NCBI GenBank assembly: GCA_031972475.1
Contig: DALYEP010000001.1
Coordinates: forward strand, 124,001-188,000
Origin: CAIQNR01 sp031972475
GTDB lineage: Bacteria > Babelota > Babeliae > Babelales > CAIQNR01
Length of the DNA stretch: 64,000 nt
Direction of reading: 5' to 3'
Positions 16,365 to 26,201 of this stretch are shown here, in pieces. Each line of letters begins with the position of its first letter. Position 1 is the stretch's first letter. Below the pieces are notes generated by a model that worked only from the letters and a program-made list of their open reading frames with translations, ran no database searches and was not told the DNA's origin. The translations under genes and the position numbers were made by a program.

Positions 16365-17621
16365 ATGTCAATTGTTTCGTATCTTCTTGAACATAATAGA
16401 TATTTAAATGTACTTGGAATTTTTGTTGTAATAGGTATTGCAATGATTTTTTCTAAGCATCGTTCAAAAATTAATTTTGCATTAATTATAAATGCTCTTT
16501 TGATGCAATTTGCTATTGCATTTTTAGCTTTAAAAACTTCGGGTGGGCATAAAGTTATAGAGAGCTGCGCTCAAGGTGTTTCTTATTTATATTTGTATGC
16601 AGATGAAGGTGTAAAATTTTTATTTGGTAATTTAGCAAATAATGTAAATACTCCTTGGGGTACCGTTTTTGCTGTTAAAATTTTGCCATTAATTGTTTTT
16701 TTTGGTGCATTTATGGCTCTTCTTTTTCATATGGGGATTGTGCAATTTTTTGTAAATATTGTCGGTCGTTTTGTCCGTCCTCTTTTGGGAGTTTCTGGAC
16801 CAGAAACTACTTGTGCAATTGCTAATAGTTTTCTTGGTCAGACAGAGTCTCCGCTTCTTATTCGTAACTATTTAAAAAATATGACTAAATCTGAATTGTT
16901 AGTTGTTATGGTGAGTGGAATGGGAACTATTAGCGGTTCTATTTTAGTAGTATTTGCTTCTATGGGAGCTCCTGTTAAATCATTACTAACAGCAAGTGTT
17001 ATGGCAATTCCTGCAACTATTATGATTGCTAAAATATTACTTCCAGAAATAGAAAAAAAATCTGATAATGATCTTGTTGTAGCAGATAAAGCTACAACAG
17101 CAAATATCTTTGATGCTCTTTCTTCTGGAACATCTGACGGGCTTGGCTTGGCTCTTAATGTTGGTGCAATGCTTATTGCTTTTATAGCTCTTATGAGTAT
17201 GGTAAATGGTATCTTATCTGGTATGTCTGGTTATGTTAATCATTTATTACATACAGATTTTCCTATTTTGACTATTGATTATATTTTTTCAAAATTATTT
17301 TATCCTTTTGCGTGGTTGCTTGGTTTTACGGGACAAGAAGCTCTTTCTGTTGCGGAGCTTTTAGGGACTAAAGTTGGGATTAATGAATTTTTGGCATATT
17401 ACAAATTAGTAGGAATGAATCTTTCTGAAAGAACTGCAGCAGTGGTTTCGTTTGCTCTTTGTGGTTTTTCTAATTTTGCATGTATAGGAATACAAGTTGG
17501 AGGTATTGGAGTTTTGGTGCCAGAAAAAAGAGTATGGCTTACTCAGCTTGGAGTTACAGCTGTATTAGGAGGAGCTCTTTCTAATCTTTTAACTGCTATG
17601 ATTGCAGGATTATTTTTATAA
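16365..17621 (+). CDS. Concentrative nucleoside transporter (CNT/NupC family)
   Basis: The 418-residue polytopic protein has CNT-family signatures: GVSGPETTCAIANSFLGQTE, then MTKSELLVVMVSGMGTISGS and, near the end, CGFSNFACIGIQVGGIG with VPEKR. It would import nucleosides with Na+ or H+. This complements the nucleotide translocases at the start of the window and fits a cell without de novo nucleotide synthesis. It is monocistronic, between two terminators. Confidence 0.93.
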   Translation: MSIVSYLLEHNRYLNVLGIFVVIGIAMIFSKHRSKINFALIINALLMQFAIAFLALKTSGGHKVIESCAQGVSYLYLYADEGVKFLFGNLANNVNTPWGTVFAVKILPLIVFFGAFMALLFHMGIVQFFVNIVGRFVRPLLGVSGPETTCAIANSFLGQTESPLLIRNYLKNMTKSELLVVMVSGMGTISGSILVVFASMGAPVKSLLTASVMAIPATIMIAKILLPEIEKKSDNDLVVADKATTANIFDALSSGTSDGLGLALNVGAMLIAFIALMSMVNGILSGMSGYVNHLLHTDFPILTIDYIFSKLFYPFAWLLGFTGQEALSVAELLGTKVGINEFLAYYKLVGMNLSERTAAVVSFALCGFSNFACIGIQVGGIGVLVPEKRVWLTQLGVTAVLGGALSNLLTAMIAGLFL

Positions 17622-17644
17622 TTTTTTACATAAATATATATAAA

Positions 17645-17672
17645 AAAAGCCGCTTTAATAAGCGGCTTTTTA
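17645..17672. terminator. Bidirectional intrinsic terminator
   Basis: AAAAGCCGCTT pairs with AAGCGGCTTTT around TAAT, followed by T, between convergent genes. Confidence 0.9.
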
Positions 17673-17689
17673 ATTTTTTGATATTTCTT

Positions 17690-18943
17690 TTACATAAAAT
17701 GTTCTGTGATATTGTCGATCATAATTAAACCATCTTCTTGATAAAGAGCACAAATAGTATTATGTGTTCCTGCAGGAATCAAAACTTTCTTTTTGCTGTG
17801 ATCAAGCGTTACATGAATTCTTGTTTGTTTTCCTTTTTGATTAAATATAGGAAGTGTCATAAAACGTGCTGATAAAGCAGGAATAGTATAATAAATTTTT
17901 GGTGTATAAAAGAAGCTTGCATCATCAGGATAAACAGCTTTTATTTGTTGGGTTTTTGTTGTTGTATTATAAACTATAAGTCCTTGCTCGGATTCTTCTT
18001 TAAGTGAAAGAATTTGAAGTGTTTTTTCTTGAGCATCGTAATCATTTGTATCTTGTATTCCGATTATTGAAAGATTGCTATTTTCTATAATTGATTCTGG
18101 AGTTTCAATATAAGAAGGGTCTTCGCTTAAAACTCTTAAGTGACTTATTGTTGAAGGTATAACAATTTTTGCTATAGGTCCAAGGTGTTGGGCAATGCAG
18201 ATTTCATTTTCTTCATTGTTTTGTCCATATATTGCAATTTTGCTATTTGTGCTATTCATTACAATAATTTCTTTTTCTTCTATAACTGCATCTTCAACAT
18301 CATTTTCTGATTCTGATATAGTTTGATTTTCAGTTTCATTATCCATAACTTCTGTGTTTTTTTCAGAAGATTCTTCTGTTGGCGTTTGATTTTCTGTAGA
18401 AATTTTTTCTTCATCAGAAGTATCAGAAGCATTATTGTTTAAAAGAGGGTTTTCATCAGCGGAAACATTTTCATCAAGAGGTTCTGTTGAGGATTCTTCT
18501 TGTATTGTTTCTTTTTTTTCATTATCTGTTTCGGTAGATTCTACTTTTTCGGTAGAGCTATCGTTAGTTAACATAGGCTCTTTTTCTGACTGAGTTGTAG
18601 TTGTTTCATCTTTTTTTTCTAAATTTCCCATTTCATCTTTTTTTTCTGTAGATGGTGTTGTTTGACTCGCCATAAGTAAAGTTGGAGCATTTTCTGATGG
18701 AGTTGTTGGGGTAGTTTCAGCTGAAGGTGTTTTTATTGTTGCAAGTGCTGGATTTGGTAAGATTGTAATTGGATTATTAGATATTGATTCGTTTTGTGTT
18801 TCTTTTTTTTCAAGTGATGTATCTGTTTCCATCATAAAAAGCTGAGGCTTTGCTGATGCATTCATCATCGAAGGTGTTGATGCACTTGAAAGTGATGAGC
18901 ATAAAAACAGTAAGCTAAATTGTAGCTTTATAATATATTTCAT
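17690..18943 (-). CDS. Exported S/T/E-rich protein
   Basis: A 417-residue protein with a signal peptide (residues 1-21) and the ribosome binding site AAAGAAAGG. Residues of about 40-230 are low complexity, rich in Thr, Ser, Glu and Asn, with recurring EKKDE and TENQT. The C-terminal half (about 230-417) looks folded, with alternating beta-strands. It could be a surface protein with an extended stalk and a distal domain; no known family is recognised. It lies downstream of brnQ and the glycosyltransferase, 84 bases away. Confidence 0.75.
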   Translation of the reverse strand: MKYIIKLQFSLLFLCSSLSSASTPSMMNASAKPQLFMMETDTSLEKKETQNESISNNPITILPNPALATIKTPSAETTPTTPSENAPTLLMASQTTPSTEKKDEMGNLEKKDETTTTQSEKEPMLTNDSSTEKVESTETDNEKKETIQEESSTEPLDENVSADENPLLNNNASDTSDEEKISTENQTPTEESSEKNTEVMDNETENQTISESENDVEDAVIEEKEIIVMNSTNSKIAIYGQNNEENEICIAQHLGPIAKIVIPSTISHLRVLSEDPSYIETPESIIENSNLSIIGIQDTNDYDAQEKTLQILSLKEESEQGLIVYNTTTKTQQIKAVYPDDASFFYTPKIYYTIPALSARFMTLPIFNQKGKQTRIHVTLDHSKKKVLIPAGTHNTICALYQEDGLIMIDNITEHFM

Positions 18944-19027
18944 AATTTCCTTTCTTTAATATTATTATTGTTATTTTTTTGCAAAAAACATGCTTTTGTG
19001 TCAATACAATTGGATGATATTGATTTT

Positions 19028-20101
19028 TTACAATGGAAGGTTGTTACCATTTTCACTTTGTAGATAGGCGATTGTATTATTATGAATAATAGAAAGATGA
19101 GCTGCTTTATATTCAAGAACTTTTGTAGGTCGTGAAACCCAATTAACAATATGCTCTTTTCTTAATATAATCCCACTATCGCTTGCACATAGATATGAAT
19201 ATATTTCTGAATGAGGCACAGATGTTATATAAAAAACATCTTTAGAAAGAGATTCATGGTTTATAATTTTTAAAGCTTCTTTGATGTCTGGTGTTACAAT
19301 AATGAGATAAGAAGATTTTTTTTCTAAATGTTCTTTAAAATAGATGATTGTTTCTTTAAAGCATTGCCATGGTTTGCAAGATCCATTGTAAATGTAAATA
19401 TGTTGATTTTGATCTAATTTAAGTTGGGATCGAATCTGCTGGCGCCATATATTTTTTTGAGCAAAAGGAATTCTTGAAGGAATATCTTGAGTTGCAAGGG
19501 TATATTTTTTTGTAGTTAAGCTATAAGTTTTTTGTAAATGACTTTCTAATGCTTTAGAAACTGATTCAATAATGAATGAAAAGTTATAAGGATTTTTCCA
19601 TTCATATATTTTTTTTTCAAAATAAAAAAGTTGTTTATAGCGTAGATATATAAAAATTTTTTTATACCAAGATTTATTTAAAAGAGATTCATGTTGGGAA
19701 TATAAAAATTCTTCTGCAAGAAGACCGCGCGCTTGTAATGTAAATTGGTTACATAATGGCGAAATAATACTTTGTACTATTGCTCCTGCAATTGGTCCTC
19801 GCGCTTGTATAGTATATGATGATAAAGATGAAATTATGTTTTCACATTGAATCTTTGCAAAAATTATTGAAAAAAAACCTAAAAAATAAGGGGTTTTTTT
19901 AAAAATAAAAACTTTAAATTTTGGATTAATAGTATTAAGAAAATGTAATTTTTCTAATGAAATTATTTCACTTTCAAAGCTTATTAATGTAATTGATATA
20001 TCATTTTGAGTAGATAGTTCTTGTACTAATGGATTAAGAACTTGGCTTTCAAAAATTGAATGATTAATTCCATCATAAATAATAACTATTTTCTCTTGCA
20101 T
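19028..20101 (-). CDS. Glycosyltransferase, family 4-like
   Basis: The 357-residue protein looks like a GT-B glycosyltransferase: a Rossmann-like N-terminal half (KIVIIYDGI) and a C-terminal half with IYIYNGSCKPWQ, YLIIVTPDI, SVPHSEIYSYLCASDSGIILR and a region resembling the sugar-nucleotide site (RPTKVLEYKA). The EX7E-like motif of GT4 is only partly met, so the call is moderate. I choose the ATG at 20101, five bases after the brnQ stop; a TTG at 20110 overlaps brnQ. Co-transcription with brnQ is likely. Confidence 0.65.
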   Translation of the reverse strand: MQEKIVIIYDGINHSIFESQVLNPLVQELSTQNDISITLISFESEIISLEKLHFLNTINPKFKVFIFKKTPYFLGFFSIIFAKIQCENIISSLSSYTIQARGPIAGAIVQSIISPLCNQFTLQARGLLAEEFLYSQHESLLNKSWYKKIFIYLRYKQLFYFEKKIYEWKNPYNFSFIIESVSKALESHLQKTYSLTTKKYTLATQDIPSRIPFAQKNIWRQQIRSQLKLDQNQHIYIYNGSCKPWQCFKETIIYFKEHLEKKSSYLIIVTPDIKEALKIINHESLSKDVFYITSVPHSEIYSYLCASDSGIILRKEHIVNWVSRPTKVLEYKAAHLSIIHNNTIAYLQSENGNNLPL

Positions 20102-20106
20102 AAGTA

Positions 20107-21318
20107 TCAATTAAGAAAAAATTGTAATTGATCAAAGTTATAATAAATAGAAATAATAAGTGCTATTAAAGCAGGTGTTTTTATTGGTTTAAAATTAAAT
20201 AATTTATAGGCAATATTTGCAAAGGTAATAACAATTAACACTGGGTAACATATATTTATGATAGGTAAAGAGGCTTTCATTATAGTGTTTAGGCCATAAC
20301 ATGATAGATATCCAGTAGAAACAAGTACTAAAATGAGTGCAGTACTATATTTCATAAACCCAAGCGTTAATTCTTTATGAATATATTCAGCAAGTACTAA
20401 AGCAAGAGCAATTATGGTAGAATAACATGCCATTGCAACAGCAAGAGCTATTATTAAAGCTCCACGTTCACCCATAACTACAAAAGAAACTTGGCTAAAA
20501 AGTGCAGCCGAATTTGAAGTTTTTGAAAAAAGTGGTCCATAGTAAGCGCCTAATAAAGCAAGGCCATAATAAATTATTGCAAGAAGTAAGCATCCAATAA
20601 TTCCAGCTTTCATTCCTGTAACTGCAAGTGTGCGTAAATTATAATCTTTTTCATCAGAAACACTCTTTTTTAAGATAGTTAGTACTGCTGATGCAAAAAA
20701 AAGTGCGCCTAATAAATCAAGAGATGCATATCCAAATTTCATTTGTTCGTAAAATACTGTAGATGCAGATTCTGGTATTGGTAATAATTCTTGTGGGTGT
20801 ACAATTCCTTTAATGATGATAATTCCTAAAGATCCTAATAATAAAGGAGATATCCATTTTCCTAAAAAGCTTATAATGCTATTTTCTTTATATGTTGCAA
20901 GAAAAGTTATAAGACAAAATAAAATAGTAAAAGTAGTCAATGGTATAGAAAATTGAATGTTGTTATAGGTGAATAATCCAATAAATGGATAAAGCATTTC
21001 ATATGAAAGTGTAATAATTCGAGACATTGCAATACATGGTCCAATAACGCACATACAAAATAAAATAGTTAAAAATCCTGGGATTTTTCCTAGTCTTCCA
21101 AAAAAAGCTTTATAGTCGCCGTTAAAAAGAATCATAGCTATAAGGCCAATGAGTGGTAAAATTACAGCAGTTATCATATAACCTGTAATACCATAATAAA
21201 ATTTATCTCCAGAGACTAATCCTGTTTGGATAGGTAAAATTAAGTTACCAGCTCCAAAAAACATAGAAAATATTGCAAGACCTACTGTTATTGTAGTTGA
21301 TTTAAAAAGTTTTTTCAT
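20107..21318 (-). CDS. brnQ: Branched-chain amino acid carrier (LIVCS family)
   Basis: The 403-residue carrier belongs to the LIVCS (BrnQ) family of Na+/H+-driven leucine, isoleucine and valine importers. The first span contains the hallmark FSMFFGAGNLILPIQTG, followed by about eleven more spans including CVIGPCIAMSRI and SLDLLGALFFASAVL. Import of branched-chain amino acids fits auxotrophy. It is followed directly by the glycosyltransferase gene. Confidence 0.92.
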   Translation of the reverse strand: MKKLFKSTTITVGLAIFSMFFGAGNLILPIQTGLVSGDKFYYGITGYMITAVILPLIGLIAMILFNGDYKAFFGRLGKIPGFLTILFCMCVIGPCIAMSRIITLSYEMLYPFIGLFTYNNIQFSIPLTTFTILFCLITFLATYKENSIISFLGKWISPLLLGSLGIIIIKGIVHPQELLPIPESASTVFYEQMKFGYASLDLLGALFFASAVLTILKKSVSDEKDYNLRTLAVTGMKAGIIGCLLLAIIYYGLALLGAYYGPLFSKTSNSAALFSQVSFVVMGERGALIIALAVAMACYSTIIALALVLAEYIHKELTLGFMKYSTALILVLVSTGYLSCYGLNTIMKASLPIINICYPVLIVITFANIAYKLFNFKPIKTPALIALIISIYYNFDQLQFFLN

Positions 21319-21442
21319 GCAAACCTTGAGTTTTAATAATTAAATAAATATATAATTTTAAATCATTATCTTTAAAAATCAAATAGGCTTTCTTTTTATA
21401 TAAAAATTATTTGTAGCTTAATGTAATTTTGAAGGAGTTATT

Positions 21443-23194
21443 GTGATCAAAAAATTAAGTAGTGTTTTTTTTCTAGTAATGCTTTTCGCTTCAGTAAAAG
21501 TTTTTGCAAATGAATATAAAGTTTTTAGTTCTCCTTATGAAAAAAGTGGCAAAAGCGGCAAAATTGACTTGATATTTAGTGTTGCGACTATTCCAGAATT
21601 TAAAATGAAAGGAATCGATACCTTAGTTTGTTCGTCTAGTAATGGGAAAGCCTTTAATTTAAGATTAGGAAGTAAAAACAAAAGTTTTATTGTTGATGGT
21701 AATAGCAGTAATAATATTTTTCCTTCTTTAAAGTTGGGCATTGTAATTGATAATAATTTAGAAGCTGTTTTAAATTTTTCTGCAAAAATAGAAAAAGATA
21801 TAAAGATTAAAAATTCTAAAAATGTTATGGCTTCTTTGACAATTGTATTTAATAATTCTTTTTTAGAAAAATTTAATAAAATTAAAATTGCTGCTAATTC
21901 TTTAAAAACAGATCAGGCAATCACATGGATACAGAGTTTAACGACTTCCGATGATTTATCGTCAGTTTTAAATAGGCATGATGAAGATGGCAATACATTG
22001 CTAACATTAATTTGTTTAGCGTCTTTTAAGAATGTTCAATTGTCGCTAGATGTTTTAAGGGTGCTTTTAACGCAATATCAAAAATTGTCCTCTGTAAAGA
22101 GTAATGGGGTTGATTATAAATTATCTAATGGAATGACTCCGTTACAGTATTGTGTATTTAATAAAATGTCTGATGATCTTATTCGTTTTTTAATTGACAA
22201 TAATGCAAAGTTAGATGTTCTTTGGAATGGCAAATCTTTGCCACTTCTTGCTGTTGAAGCTGGTAAATATTCATTAGCTGAATTTTTTATGAATAAAGGT
22301 ATTAAAGATTTTGATGAGTTTGGTAATTCTATTTTTCATTATCTTGCCAAACAAGATAATGATCAAGCAGTAACTTGTGCATTAAACTTATTAAATAAAG
22401 GAATGTTCATTAAAAATAATGTACAAGGTGAAAGTCCTCTTCAGTTTGCAAATAATCAACGTATGAAAGATTTTTTTGAGAATTATAATAAATCTGACAT
22501 TCGTTCTTTGATATCAGATTTTACTAATGAAAGTATTTCTGATGTTGATTTACTTAAAAAAATTAATCAATTTTCTAATAACAAAGAAATAGCTAATGTA
22601 AAAGATGTTCAAGGAAGAAATCTCTTACATTTAACAGTTTTAAGGAAAAAAAAGGTAGATCCAATAATTATTAATTCTTCAAATGTGATTGATTTTAAAA
22701 ATCAAGCTAAAAATGTTGTGGCAGAATCGCTGAAAGATTATAAGAAGATAATTGATATATTATGGCCAATATGTTCTGATCCAGCAGTTATCAAAGATAA
22801 TGATGGAAATACTCCTCTTCATTTAGCTGTTCAATTAAATCAAGGAAAGTTAGTTAAGAAATATACAGAAAATGCTGTTGTTAGTAAATCGTATGATTCC
22901 AGTACATATCCAATAGATCAAGTAGAATATTATTATCCAACTTCTTATGTTGTTGTCGATTTTTTATTAGCTCATAATCCTGATTTAACTCTCAAAAATA
23001 ATATAGGAAAAACAGTTGCTGATATAGCTGAAGCTGTATTAATGAATCTTAATGTACAAAAAGTTGTTTGGAATATTTATTCTAGAACCGGTGTTAAAAT
23101 TTATACTGATTCGGGAACAAAAAAGTTGGAGGTTGTTGCTGTTAAGGATAGTGATATGATTGCATCAATAAAATATTATCTTGCAAAGAAATAA
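21443..23194 (+). CDS. Exported ankyrin-repeat protein
   Basis: The 583-residue protein has a signal peptide (residues 1-22), a beta-rich N-terminal region of about 130 residues, and several ankyrin-like repeats: DGNTLLTLICLAS (about 183), NGMTPLQYCVFNK (about 230), GNSIFHYLAKQ (about 293), GRNLLHLTVLR (about 393) and DGNTPLHLAVQLN (about 453), with a last GKTVADIAEAV. Ankyrin proteins of intracellular bacteria often act on host targets, but those are usually secreted by other routes. Here the Sec signal points to the periplasm, surface or outside. AAGGAG precedes the start. Confidence 0.87.
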   Translation: MIKKLSSVFFLVMLFASVKVFANEYKVFSSPYEKSGKSGKIDLIFSVATIPEFKMKGIDTLVCSSSNGKAFNLRLGSKNKSFIVDGNSSNNIFPSLKLGIVIDNNLEAVLNFSAKIEKDIKIKNSKNVMASLTIVFNNSFLEKFNKIKIAANSLKTDQAITWIQSLTTSDDLSSVLNRHDEDGNTLLTLICLASFKNVQLSLDVLRVLLTQYQKLSSVKSNGVDYKLSNGMTPLQYCVFNKMSDDLIRFLIDNNAKLDVLWNGKSLPLLAVEAGKYSLAEFFMNKGIKDFDEFGNSIFHYLAKQDNDQAVTCALNLLNKGMFIKNNVQGESPLQFANNQRMKDFFENYNKSDIRSLISDFTNESISDVDLLKKINQFSNNKEIANVKDVQGRNLLHLTVLRKKKVDPIIINSSNVIDFKNQAKNVVAESLKDYKKIIDILWPICSDPAVIKDNDGNTPLHLAVQLNQGKLVKKYTENAVVSKSYDSSTYPIDQVEYYYPTSYVVVDFLLAHNPDLTLKNNIGKTVADIAEAVLMNLNVQKVVWNIYSRTGVKIYTDSGTKKLEVVAVKDSDMIASIKYYLAKK

Positions 23195-23223
23195 TAGGTA
23201 TATTAAGTAACAGTTGAATTTTA

Positions 23224-23268
23224 AGAGGGATGATTTCTTTTTATATTTTAAAAAGAAATCATCCCTCT
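23224..23268 (+). terminator. Long-stem intrinsic terminator
   Basis: A 19-bp stem (AGAGGGATGATTTCTTTTT with its complement) and 7-nt loop, followed by CTTTATAT. It separates the ankyrin gene from ppsA. Confidence 0.8.
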
Positions 23269-23365
23269 CTTTATATAAAAATGACAAATAGTTGCACTCC
23301 ATTTACAATTGTTAATTACGGTATTTGTAATGAAATATTTATTTTAGTATAAAGGTTTTTGCTTC

Positions 23366-25759
23366 ATGAGGTTTTGTAAAAATTTTAAAGATATATGTTT
23401 GGAAGATAGCGCGCTAGTGGGAGGTAAAAATGCCTCATTGGGTCAGATGATTAATGATCTTAGTAAAAAAAACATTAAAGTACCTTCTGGCTTTGCTATT
23501 ACAGTTGATGCTTATTGGTATTATTTAGATAATGCTGGAGCTCGATCTTTACTACAAAATATTTTTTCTCCATTACATGATTGCCAAAAAAATGTTGATT
23601 TAAAAATTTTACAAAAAACAGGTAAAAAAGCTCGTTTGCTTATTAAATCGCTTGATATTCCATCTGAGATTTCAGAAGAAATATATAAAGCATATAAATT
23701 TTTGTCTCAAGAGGCTGGAACTAAAGATTGTTCTGTTGCAGTTAGATCTTCTGCAACTGCAGAAGATCTGCCAGATGCATCATTTGCAGGACAGCAAGAT
23801 TCGTATTTAAATATTAAAGGATTTCAATCATTATTATCTGCTTATAAAAATTGTTTAGCTTCTTTATTTACAGATCGTGCAATTGCATATCGCATAGAAA
23901 AAGGATTTGACCACTTTTCAGTAGGTCTTTCAGTTGGTGTTCAATTGATGGTTAGATCTGATTTGGCATGCTCTGGTGTGATGTTTACTATTGATACAGA
24001 AAGTGGATTTAAAAACAGCGTTATTATAACAGGTTCATATGGCCTTGGTGAGTCTGTTGTTCAAGGCGAAGTTATTCCTGATGAATTTCATGTTTTTAAA
24101 CCGACTCTTTTGCAAGGGTATAATGCAATTATTAAAAAGGATTGTGGCTTAAAACAAACAAAACGTATTTTTGGAAAGTCTCAAATTAAACCTGTTTTAG
24201 TAAAAAACGTTTTAAAGAAAGATGCTCAAAAATATTGTTTGTCAGATTTTGAAGTTATGCAACTTGCTCGTATGGCTATTGTTATAGAAGATCATTATTC
24301 AGCTCTTAAAGGTGGATGGTCTCCTATGGATATTGAATGGGCTAAAGATGGTCTTTCTGGAGAGATTTATATTGTTCAAGCTCGTCCAGAAACAATACAT
24401 AGTCTTGATGGCGGAGTTCACAGTTTTACTCGTTATCATCTTAAAAATAGTTCTCAGGCAAAAGTTTTGGTAACAGGACAAAGTGTTGGTCAAAAAATAG
24501 CAATCGGAAAGGCCTGTCTTGTTGCTAGTATTGATGATATAGAAAAAGTTAAAGAGGGCGATGTTCTGGTAACTCGTATGACAGATCCTGATTGGGTTCC
24601 TGTTATGAAAAAAGCTTCAGCTATTATTACTGAAAATGGGGGCAGAACATGCCATGCTGCAATTGTAAGTAGGGAGCTTGGTATTCCGGCAATTGTTGGA
24701 GCTACGGGGGCACTTAAAAAAATAAAACATGGCATTGGTATAACAGTTGATTGTAGTTCTGGTTCAGAAGGTAAAGTTTATGATGGTCAACTTGAAATTT
24801 ATAAATCTGATACTGTATTAAGTTCAATTAAAAAATCAAAAGTTGAGGTTAATGTTAATATTGCAGCTCCTGAGTTTGCTTATAGTTTGTCTAAACTTCC
24901 TGTTGATGGAGTTGGCCTTGCTCGGCTTGAATTTATTATTACTAATGGTATTCAAGTTCACCCTATGGCATGCGCATCTCCTCATTTAATTACTCATCAA
25001 AATATTTTAAAAAAAGTAGATTATCTTTCTCGTAATTATTTATCACCGGCTGATTTTTTTGTTCATAATGTTGCTCAGGGGGTTGCTACTATAGCTGCTG
25101 CATTTTATCCACGACCAGTATTGGTAAGGTTTTCTGATTTTAAAAGTAATGAGTATAGGGGGCTTTTGGCGGGCGATTTGTTTGAACCTGATGAAGAAAA
25201 TCCTATGATGGGTTTACGAGGAGCTTCTCGTTATTATCATTCGTTATATGCACCTGCCTTTCAATTAGAATGTAAGGCAATGCATTATGTTAGAGAAGTT
25301 ATGGGCTTTACCAATGTTAATCTTATGGTTCCTTTTGTAAGAACGGTAGAAGAAGGTAAAAAAGTAATTGATCTTCTTGCGCAACAGGGTCTAAAGTCTC
25401 AAAAAAATGGTCTTAAAATTTATATGATGTGTGAAATACCTTCTAATGTTTTATTAATAGAAGAATTTGCACAATATTTTGATGCTTTTTCTATAGGTTC
25501 TAATGATTTAACTCAAACAACGCTTTCGGTTGATCGTGATTCAGGTCTTTTAACAGCTTTATTTGATGAAAGAGATCCTGCGGTTATGATGATGCTTCAA
25601 ATGGCAATACAAGGTGCTCATAAAGCAGGTAGGAAAATAGGGATTTGTGGGCAAGCTCCATCGGATCATCCTGCTATTGCAGATTTTTTGATTAATTGTG
25701 GTATTGATTCGCTATCTCTTAATCCCGACTCTGTATTGCCTTTTTTAATGAAGAATTAG
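23366..25759 (+). CDS. ppsA: Phosphoenolpyruvate synthase
   Basis: The 797-residue enzyme converts pyruvate and ATP to PEP, AMP and phosphate. The N-terminal ATP-binding domain has VGGKNASLGQM and SSATAEDLPDASFAGQQD; the swivelling domain carries the phospho-His at about residue 430 (GGRTCHAAIVSRELGIPA); the C-terminal TIM barrel has SIGSNDLTQTTLSVDRDSG and the catalytic Cys in GICGQAPSD. Length matches E. coli PpsA. In a parasite fed with ATP, it could make PEP for glycan or cell-wall precursors, but this is inferred. The minus-strand gene 25719-25979 overlaps its 3' end by 41 bases. Confidence 0.95.
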   Translation: MRFCKNFKDICLEDSALVGGKNASLGQMINDLSKKNIKVPSGFAITVDAYWYYLDNAGARSLLQNIFSPLHDCQKNVDLKILQKTGKKARLLIKSLDIPSEISEEIYKAYKFLSQEAGTKDCSVAVRSSATAEDLPDASFAGQQDSYLNIKGFQSLLSAYKNCLASLFTDRAIAYRIEKGFDHFSVGLSVGVQLMVRSDLACSGVMFTIDTESGFKNSVIITGSYGLGESVVQGEVIPDEFHVFKPTLLQGYNAIIKKDCGLKQTKRIFGKSQIKPVLVKNVLKKDAQKYCLSDFEVMQLARMAIVIEDHYSALKGGWSPMDIEWAKDGLSGEIYIVQARPETIHSLDGGVHSFTRYHLKNSSQAKVLVTGQSVGQKIAIGKACLVASIDDIEKVKEGDVLVTRMTDPDWVPVMKKASAIITENGGRTCHAAIVSRELGIPAIVGATGALKKIKHGIGITVDCSSGSEGKVYDGQLEIYKSDTVLSSIKKSKVEVNVNIAAPEFAYSLSKLPVDGVGLARLEFIITNGIQVHPMACASPHLITHQNILKKVDYLSRNYLSPADFFVHNVAQGVATIAAAFYPRPVLVRFSDFKSNEYRGLLAGDLFEPDEENPMMGLRGASRYYHSLYAPAFQLECKAMHYVREVMGFTNVNLMVPFVRTVEEGKKVIDLLAQQGLKSQKNGLKIYMMCEIPSNVLLIEEFAQYFDAFSIGSNDLTQTTLSVDRDSGLLTALFDERDPAVMMMLQMAIQGAHKAGRKIGICGQAPSDHPAIADFLINCGIDSLSLNPDSVLPFLMKN

Positions 25760-25979
25760 GTTTTTTTGGATGTTTGCATTGTTTGCACATTCCCCAAGAT
25801 GTCCATTCTCCTTTGCATGAGCATAAACATTGCGAATATCCATGAAACGTTAAGTCTTTAGTTTGGTTATTTCGACCAATGCCTTCTTCATCTTTATAAT
25901 AAATACCAACACAGTCTTCTCGTGTTTTTATGGAATTGTAAGTTATAAATAGTGTTAATAATAAGATTTTTTTCTTCAT
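25719..25979 (-). CDS. Small Cys-rich exported protein
   Basis: An 86-residue protein with a signal peptide (MKKKILLLTLFITYNSIKT). The mature part has six Cys in the pattern C...CLCSC...CKQC, which suggests disulfides or a metal knot. It converges with ppsA and overlaps its last 41 bases, an uncommon arrangement that leaves no room for a separate terminator. The ATG at 25979 follows AGAGGAAT. Function unknown. Confidence 0.6.
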   Translation of the reverse strand: MKKKILLLTLFITYNSIKTREDCVGIYYKDEEGIGRNNQTKDLTFHGYSQCLCSCKGEWTSWGMCKQCKHPKKPNSSLKKAIQSRD

Positions 25980-25988
25980 AATTCCTCT

Positions 25989-26201
25989 TTAAGGTTTATT
26001 TTTAGAGTTTTTTTTGGGATGAGTGCAGCTATTTTTTTTATTTTCTAATGCGCTATTTTTACAAATCCCAGCGTTATTTTTTTGTTGAACATTTAAAAGA
26101 CTTTGTGCTTGCGGTCTGCGTTTTGAAGCATGATTTAAAATAGTTGGGCATAAAAGATATATTTGAATTAAAATTTTTATTATTTTTTTATTATTTTTCA
26201 T
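25989..26201 (-). CDS. Small exported basic protein
   Basis: A 70-residue protein: N-terminal signal-like segment to about residue 25 (KIIKILIQIYLLCPTIL), then a basic, Asn/Lys-rich tail with two Cys. It stands 9 bases before the Cys-rich gene on the same strand, so the two probably form a small operon. No known domain. Confidence 0.5.
   Translation of the reverse strand: MKNNKKIIKILIQIYLLCPTILNHASKRRPQAQSLLNVQQKNNAGICKNSALENKKNSCTHPKKNSKNKP

Noticed and set aside
18940..19149. Minus-strand frame of 69 codons
   Set aside because: It overlaps the end of the glycosyltransferase in another frame and has no ribosome binding site or domain.
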